Shown piece after piece: positions 56,080 through 64,000 of a DNA stretch of 64,000 nucleotides. A program made the position numbers and the translations under genes. Under the pieces are notes generated by a model. The model saw nothing but the letters and a program-made list of their open reading frames with translations. It searched no databases and had not been told where the DNA came from. Numbering within the stretch: position 1 is the first letter of the stretch; each line of letters opens with the position of its first letter. Location of the stretch: NCBI GenBank assembly GCA_944989445.1, contig CALYLW010001223.1:165693-229692 (forward strand), in the 5' to 3' direction. Origin of the DNA: Ampullaceana balthica. Taxonomy: Eukaryota > Mollusca > Gastropoda > Lymnaeidae.

Positions 56080-57235
56080 ATTACACGCTTTTATCTAAGT
56101 CACACTGTTTGTATGTTGTATCCATCCATCCTTCCTTCAAATCTTGAAACGTAAAATTAAACCAATTCTGATAGTCCTAGAGATCTCAAAATTTTACCAC
56201 AGATAGATCTTGGATGACAAAGAATTGTATCAAAATTTCAGATCGATCGAATGTACCATATTGAAATTATTGCATTTTTAGTTTATCTTTATATAAGCTT
56301 CGGTACCCGTCTGCTTTGTTGACATCCATGAGTTCACCACGTGAACACATCAATGTGGTATAAAACGTTGGGCGGGCGCTTATGAAGGGTTTGGTATAAA
56401 AAAAAATAGTGGTAAAAAAAGATGTGTGGTCGTCAGACGTGAATTGTAAAGAGTTTTTATTATAAATTTAAAAAAAATAGCTGCAAAAACAAAGTTTTTG
56501 ACTATAAATCCCTTATATATGAGACATAGCTAAAACTAGTGATTAAGTTAAAAGCGTGTCCTTTTTAAAAAACGATGTTTTAAACATTTAATTATTACCA
56601 CGTTTTAATTAACTCGCTTTCGTTGGTGTGGCATTGTTTGTTAGTTTGTCCAAGATTTTTTCAAATCTGCCAACGTAAAATTGAACCACTTCTGATGGTT
56701 CTAGAGATCTAAAAATTTTACCACAGATAGATCTTAAATGACAATGCATTGTATTAAAATTTCAGATCGATCGAATGTACCCTTATTAAACTATTGAACT
56801 TTTTATTTTATCTATAGTCTATATATAAGCATCTGTACCGTCGGCTTTTGTTGACATCCGTGAGTTCCCCCCGTGCCCACATCACAATGTTTTTAAAACG
56901 TTGGGCGGGCGCTTGTGAGGTGTTTGGTAAAATAAATAGAGGTAAAAAAATATTGTTAAAAACCAAGTTTTTATTAGTGGACAAAAAGAATAAAATAAAT
57001 AAAGGTAAAAAAATGATTTTTAAAAACCACGTTTTTACAAGCGGACTAAAAAGAAGAAAATAATTTAAAACTTGTAAGTTCAAGTACTTTGTTTTAATAT
57101 GACTAAAAACGTGGGGCGGGTTTTTGGTATAAAAATTAAAAATTTCTAATTTAGAAGGCAAAAGAGAGATCTATAAGTGAGAGTATGAGTGAGCTGCATA
57201 TATTAAACCTCATAAGCGCCCGCCCCACCTTTTTT
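56080..57235 (-). repeat. RepE, tandem copies in minus orientation
   Basis: Two successive RepE bodies (about 56400-56100 and 56900-56560) share TACCACAGATAGATCTT, CAGATCGATCGAATGTACC and ACGTTGGGCGGGCGCTT. A RepD-like edge (AACAAAGTTTTTGACTATAA, 56484-56520) lies between them. From 56900 to 57235 one palindrome arm and the loop of the 6.6-kb palindrome are present; the second arm is cut after GCGCCCGCCCCACC. Confidence 0.75.
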
Positions 57236-57317
57236 TTCAACATGTCCTTCTTCATTTTTTAAAATAAAATTTATGTTTGCATTTATGTAAATATCGAGGT
57301 AGATGAAAAGGCTCTAC

Positions 57318-57380
<63 letters not shown>
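57318..57380. repeat. (TA)n microsatellite
   Basis: Pure TA tract. The Ile-Tyr repeat ORF through it is meaningless. Confidence 0.95.
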
Positions 57381-57382
<2 letters not shown>

Positions 57383-58101
57383 AAGTTTGATCCCTGACTT
57401 TGAAGGTACTGCTGGGGATTTCTTTATTAATTTTTTTTTAATTAGCCCTACTCGTGCTAGATTACCGTTTCGTCATCTAAGTACTGAAAATTTCCTACAC
57501 AATAAGAGACACTCAAATTTATTTGTTTTTGTTATAAGTTTACTGTACCGATTTTAAAAAAATAAGTTTGGTAAATAAAGTTTAAAAACAAACACTTCAT
57601 TAAGGAAATGTAAACGATGAAGATCTAATTCCGGTTTTCTTGCTAGTATTTGACAATTGTTATGTGCTCGTTGTGTTGTAAGCTTATCTCGTTGTTAAAG
57701 ACAAAGGCAGTTTGGGTTCACTTTTCGACTTTATAAAAAATATTGTATATTGCTAGTGATATTAAGTGTGACAAATATTAAATTTATTTATTTTTTCTTT
57801 AAATGAGTAGTACTTATCATAAGCAAATACGTTTTTAAATATTGTAAAGAACACATATTTCATCCGCTAATGTGGAGAGGTGCAAATACCTTTTTTTCAT
57901 ATAAAATTGGGTTTATAACATAGTTAGTTTGCTTAAAAGTTTTATATGAAAGTAAATTTGGAAATTATATCTTTATCTTGAGGTGTATTAAAGTCATTAA
58001 TATTGCTTTTTTGTTGAATATAAGGTACCGGTATATCTTCAAAATGGATTCTCATGTTGATTGTCCGTTAGTGTCAGTTTAAAAAAAAATGTTTATTTGC
58101 A
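57381..58101. other. AT-rich stretch, nothing recognised
   Basis: The sequence right after the TA tract (57385-57560) has no recognised motif. No gene or element end was found. Confidence 0.45.
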
Positions 58102-58260
58102 TCGCTACTAATAAAAGGCAAAGCCTTTACTCACAAACTCAACACTAATCCCCAAATTATACGTGTATGAAGAAGCATGAACTTTTCGGAAGTTGTTGAG
58201 AACACTCTCATCATAATTGGCGAACAAAAGTCAGTAGACATTCATTACCGGGTCGGGAGT
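58102..58260 (+). mobile_element. HelA-type Helitron 5' end, plus strand
   Basis: A|TCGCTACTAATAAAAGGCAA followed by AGCCTTTACTCACAAACTCA and a partial monomer (GAAGCATGAACTTTTCGG, ATAATTGGCGAAC). Only the first 160 bp match. The 3' part is absent or unrecognisable, and 58261-58760 is AT-rich without a recognised feature. Confidence 0.6.
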
Positions 58261-58766
58261 CCACGATAAATGTAATTGTTTTTTTGTTGTTGTTTTTCTT
58301 CCTCCTTGCATTAAATTTATTAAAAATCGTTTAAACTTGGCTTCTGTTTAATTAGATGTATATTTACAAATCCTAGTATATAAAACTTGATGACCAACAT
58401 TAAAAAACTATTTGGCAATAAACCCCTAATTTTCATTCTTTTCGAAACAGCTGCACAAAATCTTTTAAAATCAATAGTTGATTTCAACTTAAAATTTTAT
58501 ACCAATTATGCACAAATAGATCGTTCATACATACTTGGTTGGTATTGAGTTGACTCTACATGGTGCCAACAATAATTGATGGTGAATTATGTGTAATTTA
58601 AATAGAAACGACTATGTAATACGATTAGATTGTGTTGTGATTTTATCCGCTATAATGGTAGATTTCATTGCTAGTAATATACCACCAAAATTATCTGAAC
58701 TACCTATTACACAAATTTTGAATTGCTATACAAAATTGTAGAGTTATGTATATATATATATATATA

Positions 58767-58835
58767 CTAGTGTATTACCCTAAAAAATGACGGAAGTTTT
58801 CAAAAGGGATATATTTCAGTTTTTGTATGTGTCCC
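58767..58835 (-). mobile_element. HelC Helitron-like 3' end, partial
   Basis: CTAG at 58767-58770 (minus-strand 3' end), a GGGTAATACA spacer, and a degraded hairpin (CCGTCATTTTTTAGGG) next to AAAACTTCCGTCA. It abuts (TA)n at 58749-58766. The body of the element beyond about 58835 does not match the other copies. Confidence 0.55.
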
Positions 58836-59370
58836 TTTTGCCTGAAAGTCGCATAGTAAATAATCACAAAATGTAGTGACAAAGAGAGAAAAATTAAATC
58901 TCCTTTCCATATTGAACACTTTTATGTGGACATTTAATAATAGCGTTTTTTTCTGTGGCAGTATTTTTTTCATGGCTATTTTTTTTAGCGGTGCGCTTTC
59001 TAAAATCTAGCGTTAGGAACAGACATAGCAGAGTATATAGTTTGATTATATATACGAATATATGTGTTATGAGATAACCTCCAAGCTTAGGCTTCGCGCT
59101 ATTTAATTTTGCATGAATAATAATGATATAATCAGGATGATAGTAAATGCATAGTGAATTACACACAGCATAAGGTGATACTACAGCAAGGAAGTTTGAA
59201 GTTCGACGTATTAACAAATATTGCTGAGGAGTCAGCGGGACGTTAACTTACGGCATTGAATACTGCGCACCAATCATGAGCGCACCAATAATACAGCACA
59301 GTGCGTTAAAAATAAATTATGTGACTGCAATGTGATCCACATCAAGCACATCTGTGATTTGAAGCAGTTT
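58836..59370. other. Unassigned stretch
   Basis: No motif-bearing frame. The minus-strand ORF at 58894-59217 has no recognisable family signature. Confidence 0.45.
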
Positions 59371-61180
59371 AATCTTCATTGATGATTATGACTTGTGATT
59401 TTATTCAACCCCAAAAAACAGGAACCTTCAGGAATAGCCACACTAAAAGGTTCAAATAATAAAACCTATAATGATAATGAGACTAATGCTAATATCCTTA
59501 ACACATATTTTGCATCATTTTTTTCTGCCTCAGGTTACAAGGAACTTTCAATAAATGTAAATAAAATGGAGGAAATAGGTAACATAACTGTAGATGAGAT
59601 AGGTATACATTAACTCCTAAAAAACTTAAAAATTAAACAAAGCTACTGGCCCAGATGACTTGCCTGCAGGGTTATTAAAAGAACTAAGCAATGAACTGTC
59701 CCCAATCCTTGTAGTTCTCTTTCAAGTCTCTCTAAACCAGGGTAAAGTGCCCCAGGATTGGAAATTAGCTAACGTAACTCCACTCTTTAAGAAAGGGGAT
59801 AAATCAGAACCTGGAAATTAAAGGCCTGTATCACTTACTAGTATCACCTGTAAATTACTAGAACACATAATATATAGTAGAATAGTTAACCACCTTGAGA
59901 AATATAATGCCCTATGCCGACATCAACACTGCTTTAGAAAAAAACAGATCATGAAAAACACAATTAATAGTTTTAATAGATGAATTATCTAAAGGTTTAG
60001 ACAAAAATGATCAAATAGATACAGTATTACTAGACTTCTCAAAAGCATGTGACAAAGTTCACCACCTTAGTTTACTTAAAAAACTTAACTAGTTTGGAAT
60101 CTCAGGTTCCTTACATCACTGGATCCAAGACTTCCTTTTGGGCAGGAAGCAAACTGTAATAATTAATGGATCTAAATCTGCACCAATAAAGGTCAATTCA
60201 GGAGTTCCACAAGGAAATGTGCTAGGTCCCTTACTCTTTTAATATATATGAATGATTTACCCAACAACATCTCAACAGAAACAAAAGTTAGGTTATTTGC
60301 TGATGATTGTATAATCTATAGAACAATTAAATCATAATAAGATAGAAAAAATTTACAAAAAGACCTAGATGAATTTATAAAATGGGAAACTAAGCGGAGT
60401 ATGAGTTTCCACCCAGAAAAGTGTCAACTGTTAAGAGTAAAAAAGAAAAAGAAACAATTAAATTCAAAATATTTCATTCATGGAAAAGAACTAACCCAAA
60501 CTAAAGATAAAAAATACTTAGGAGTCATAATAAATGAGAAATTATGATTGAATCCTCATGTCAATGAAGTTATTAAAAATCAAACAAAACCTTATGCTTT
60601 ATAAATTGAAACCTTTACAAATTTAATAAAGATATACAACTAAAATTATATCTCACTTTGGTGAGACCTGTACTAGAATATGCATCTTCTGTATGGGACC
60701 CATCCACCAAAGAAAATATTGATAAACTAGAACAAATCCAATAAAGAGCTGCCAGATTCCTTACTGGAGAATATTCAAAACTGACTAGAATAACACCATT
60801 AGTTAAATCATTAAACCTTGAAACACTAGAGGATAGAAGAACCAAGAGTAAAGTAGAAATCATACATAAAGTAATTAACTCTAATTTATAAATACAACAC
60901 AAAGATAACTTAATACAACCCTCAGATAGACATAAGGATAAAAACACCTTTCTTATTCCGCAAGCAAAAACAAACTCAAACAAATTTTCGTTATTCTCGT
61001 CCGGAATTCGGGCGTGGAATGGGTTGCCTGAAGAAACCAGGAAAGCTAACACTTTATCAACATTTAAAACTCTAATAAGAATGCAGGACTAAACACAAAC
61101 CATAGATAAGCGTAGGACGCAATAATTTTCTGTATAGAAGGAGCGTCTGAAACAGATAAGATAAGATAGGATAAGATTTG
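59371..61180 (+). pseudogene. LINE-E: 5'-truncated CR1/Jockey-group retrotransposon
   Basis: Begins in the linker before the RT (KKQEPSGIATL, NILNTYFASFFS), then a frameshift to ATGPDDLPAGLLKELSNEL, QGKVPQDWKLANVTPLFKKG and RPVSLTSITCKLLEHI. The D-containing block (LLDFSKACDKVHH, about 60029-60065) follows. Then SGVPQGNVLGPLL (about 60198), the catalytic RLFADDCIIYRTI (about 60290), FHPEKCQLLRVKK and KKYLGVIINEKL. Later blocks are LVRPVLEYASSVWDPST-like sequence and a terminal SGIRAWNGLPEE block near 61010. Many stops and indels. Ends in a (GATAA)n tail at 61157-61180, as expected for the 3' end. Only an RT-to-end fragment remains. Older than LINE-C and LINE-D. Confidence 0.85.
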
Positions 61181-62285
61181 TCCATACATTATTAACACAC
61201 CATTACCAAAACCTTTAAAAAATAAAATGTAATTTTACACATGTTAATAACAAAGAACTATTCATTTTGCATGAAACGTAGTAAGCAAAGTTTGTCACAG
61301 GTTAACAGAAAAGATTAAATTATGAAATGTTAATCATATTTACAATTTAATATAAACGTCTTACTAATTCACATAAACGTTTTTATTATTGTCAAGTCAG
61401 CGCCTTTTCAAGACGTATTATGACTTGTCAGTTTATGCGCCCATTGGTCCATACATTATTACCTTTACATTATCGAAAACATGTTAAAAAAATGTAATTA
61501 TTTACAAATATGAATAACAACGAACTATTCATTTTGTATGAAGCCTTTGAAGTAAAGTTAATCACTGGATAAAAGAACATATTTATTAAAGTATCAACAG
61601 GTAATCGTATACAAAACTTAATATACACGTTTTGGGAATTCTTTTAAACGATTTCATTATTGTCAAGTCAGCAACCCTTCCAGTTCTATATTAAAAGCAA
61701 AGATTTTTTTATTCGAAATTAGTCTAAGACACATTAAAATATTACATGTAAATAAAAATTTAAAAAAAAACTATTGTGGGGAGGGGTCCGATTTTTAAAT
61801 ATGTTATTTTTTTAAACATACAAATATGCAATCCCAAAGTGTATAAAAGAAAAACAAACGCTAAACTGAAACATAAGTTGGCAAATTTCATTTGCAGTAA
61901 TAATTAATGGCTTTGTAGTTCAAAACGCATCGAAACTTGACAACCAAACGACAACCAATTGTAAATTTCATAAACCGAAAAACGAATATTATATATTAAA
62001 AATATGAAATGATGGCTATTTCATACATTTTCTAGGCATTCTATAGAATGCCGAGTTGTCGTAAGGCAAATTATGTAATTGGCCTAACCCGACATTTTTC
62101 CAGCCACTGATGTTGGCGGTGGCGCTTTGTTCGTTGTTTGATGATGGCGATCGAAGTCTGTGAGTGTTATTTGCTTGGCAAAGTTTGCAAAAGTTTTACA
62201 CATTACATACTTTGCCTGAAACCATCAGGCATTCTATACATTGCCTAGGCATTCTATAGAATGCCTGATTTCACACTTTGCCTGT

Positions 62286-62287
<2 letters not shown>
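61181..62287. other. AT-rich stretch, no feature
   Basis: Two related halves are visible: CCATACATTATTA...ATGTTAATAACAAAGAACTA near 61181 and CCATACATTATTACC...ATGAATAACAACGAACTA near 61449, suggesting an old 268-bp tandem duplication. At 62028-62290 GGCATTCTATAGAATGCC recurs (62034, 62256) as short perfect palindromes. No gene. Confidence 0.5.
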
Positions 62288-62321
<34 letters not shown>

Positions 62322-62355
62322 TATAGAAATATATATTTATATATATATATACATT
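62288..62355. repeat. (TA)n microsatellite
   Basis: Interrupted TA tract adjoining the left end of the hAT-like repeat copy. Confidence 0.9.
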
Positions 62356-63156
62356 AGTGCTGTTAATGATTAATTTAAAATTAATCGTTAACTTTAAAAA
62401 AATTAAAGATTAATTAATCGTACTTTCGATTAAAACCAAAATTTTAAAGTTATGGTGTGATAACCAACATTTATTAAAGGTACTTGTCGAAAATCGTAAT
62501 AATACTGGAATATCTTCATTATATGACATCTTTTAACCCATAATGCAAACAGACAAGTGTATTGACATTATTTGGTTCAAGTGATGAGCAGGTATTATTG
62601 AAAATATAACCAGCCGAGTAGAACCATCGGTCACATAGCTTTAGATGGTGTCAGCTCAAGTTTCTGATACAGTAGTAGAAATTTTGTTTGCAGTTGATGC
62701 GTACGCGAACTGCTAGAAGCATGGTAGCAATGTTCCCTTTAAGCAGCGTGGCTGCGCAGATACTTGGCCGTCGCCATTCAGGTGTTTAGAATCACCGCGC
62801 AGCAAATTTTGTAAAATATGGAAGAAAAATGGACATTGTGAAAGTTTGCACACGAGTTGTTTTTTTTTAAAACTCTCCACACGGAAAAATAAAGCTTAGA
62901 CTTAGAGGGAATATTGCATGGTAGGCAAACGATTTCTCTCAATGGACACAATAACCTTTATCAACATTTTGAACATTCACGTCAGTCAATAGTTTAAAAC
63001 CATAATGTTTGTGAAATCGTCCGGAAATTAGTTTATATTTATCGGCCGAAGTATTTTACTTTTTGACTTCAAGTACATTTATAAATGGTGGGTCGAATAT
63101 CGTTTAAATTTTTTTAACGATTAATCGAGAAATTAATCGTTAATTTCCATAGGCCT

Positions 63157-63160
<4 letters not shown>
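62356..63160 (+). mobile_element. hAT-like repeat, uninterrupted copy
   Basis: Collinear with 26205-28343 minus LINE-C. Starts TAGTGCTGTTAATGATTAAT and ends ATTAATCGTTAATTTCC near the (TA)n at 63161. Where the other copy holds 159-bp duplications around LINE-C, this one has a single copy (62746-62942) with a local 35-bp insertion containing a T run. It therefore serves as the empty-site reference. Confidence 0.65.

Positions 63161-63212
<52 letters not shown>
63161..63212. repeat. (TA)n microsatellite
   Basis: TA tract directly abutting the 3' end of the HelB copy at 63213. Confidence 0.95.
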
Positions 63213-63213
<1 letters not shown>

Positions 63214-63929
63214 TAGGGGAAAGCACCCGGCTTTTCCCGGGTTTAACAACAACAGCAACAAAAACAACAACAAAAACAAGAAAAATAACAACAAAACAAA
63301 AAAACCAAAACAACAACAAAAACAACAACAACAAAACAACAACTACAACAACAACAACAACAAAGCAACAACAACAAAGCAACAACAACATGAAGGACAT
63401 TGTCGTCGCAGGGCAAGGGATGTGGACAACAACAACAACAGCAAAAACAACACAAAAGCAGCAACAAAAACAACAACAAAAACAAAACAACAAAAACAAC
63501 AACAAAAAACAACAAAACAACTACAACAACAACAGCAACAACAACAAAGCAACAACAACAAAACAACAACTACAACAACAAAAGAAACAAAAACAAAGCA
63601 ACAACAACAAAGCAACAACAAAACATTATTTTATGTCGATAGTCGCCTTCTTGTTAATCTCGACACCAAAATGTTTATTATTTTGCGTCATTATTTTAAG
63701 TCTTAATTTTCAATAATTTTTATTTTATATAGCTCATATAGGGAAAAACTACATTTTGGGCCCCCAGCCCCCAGTATCTTATATATATGGAACGAAACCT
63801 GTTTAATAACCTTTCCGGTATAATTTTGTGTACGTGTACCAAATTTCACGTTATTTGGTTGTCTGGATCTTGAGTTATTAGGGAACAGACAGACAACCAG
63901 ACAACAAATGCGTCTTATATATAGAGAGA

Positions 63930-63932
<3 letters not shown>
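63213..63932 (-). mobile_element. HelB non-autonomous Helitron with (CAA)n-like interior
   Basis: Minus strand. The 5' end is A|TCTTCTCTCTATATATAAG then ACGCATTTGTTGTCTGG, near 63932. The 3' end is a perfect hairpin CCCGGGAAAAGCCGGG, then TGCTTTCCC and CTAG|T at 63213. Both borders adjoin (TA)n. Interior from 5' to 3': the HelB leader (CAAATAACGTGAAATTTGG), one truncated core monomer (GGGGGCTGGGGGCCC), a short unique segment, then about 380 bp of AAC/ACAAAA-type low complexity on the plus strand (63245-63625). Long Gln/Asn or Val/Phe/Cys ORFs across that tract are compositional artefacts. Confidence 0.78.

Positions 63933-63977
<45 letters not shown>
63933..63977. repeat. (TA)n microsatellite
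   Basis: TA tract following the 5' border of HelB and running to near the end of the window. Confidence 0.95.
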
Positions 63978-63982
<5 letters not shown>

Positions 63983-64000
63983 ATTTTTCAGACAATTATA

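Noticed and set aside
60615..61052. 145-codon minus-strand ORF
   Set aside because: Antisense of the LINE-E RT thumb and C-terminal region.
63133..63716. Several overlapping ORFs of 69-121 codons, Gln/Asn-rich or Cys/Val/Phe-rich
   Set aside because: They are all readings of the AAC/AAAAC low-complexity interior of the HelB copy and of (TA)n; no start context, domain or conservation signal.

Overview
This is a eukaryotic, AT-rich, TE-dominated stretch of animal DNA with no intact protein gene that I can confirm. Very long (TA)n tracts, GT-AG introns, APE-type non-LTR retrotransposons (LINEs), hAT, Tigger and Penelope-like remnants, and a possible secreted immunoglobulin-fold exon pair point to a lophotrochozoan. 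A gastropod snail is my best guess. The species is an inference and is not proven by the sequence.

I use private labels for repeat families. HelA, HelB and HelC are families with Helitron-type ends: a 5' end of the form A|TC...TACTAATAAAAG, and a 3' short GC hairpin followed by CTAG|T. RepD and RepE are unclassified families that share a core containing CGATCGATCTGAA. LINE-A to LINE-E are non-LTR retrotransposons.

Layout. 0.1-1 kb: decayed hAT (DUF4371/ZMYM1-like) transposase. 1.7-5.4 kb: LINE-A with its 5' UTR, fused at its 3' side to a HelA fragment. 6.6-7.4 kb: RepE palindrome. 7.7-8.6 kb: four exon-like units in tandem on the minus strand. 9.1-10.4 kb: RepD array. 11.8-16.7 kb: an RT fragment and degenerate LINE-B. 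17.1-18.7 kb: an element with a 3-unit minisatellite, whose inverted relative at 43.4-46.2 kb carries about 36 units. 19.5-20.7 kb: HelB Helitron with a helicase C-terminal relic. 24.0-26.0 kb: signal-peptide exon plus Ig-domain exon (frameshifted). 26.2-28.3 kb: hAT-like repeat split by LINE-C with a 159-bp target duplication. 28.4-31.7 kb: HelC and HelA copies. 31.7-32.1 kb: Penelope-like C-terminus. 32.8-39.8 kb: RepD array split by LINE-D, an I-clade element with RNase H. 40.0-43.3 kb: Tigger relic, then HelC and HelA whose 3' ends face each other across (TA)7. 46.6-48.3 kb: element with GGGGCCGTCC terminal inverted repeats and an hAT deletion derivative inside it. 50.9-52.9 kb: larger hAT relative (ZBED5/SCAND3-like). 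53.9-57.2 kb: inverted repeat, RepD and RepE copies. 59.4-61.2 kb: LINE-E. 62.4-63.9 kb: uninterrupted relative of the 26-kb repeat, then a HelB copy whose interior has become (CAA)n-like.

How it fits together. The window is a record of nested transposition. Helitron-type ends repeatedly abut (TA)n tracts, as expected for insertion between A and T. HelA and HelB share a core monomer of about 165 bp, which HelA has organised into a 3-unit, 500-bp higher-order repeat. The only candidates for host gene sequence are the signal-peptide/Ig exon pair and the exon-like array on the minus strand. Both carry disabling changes in the form seen here.
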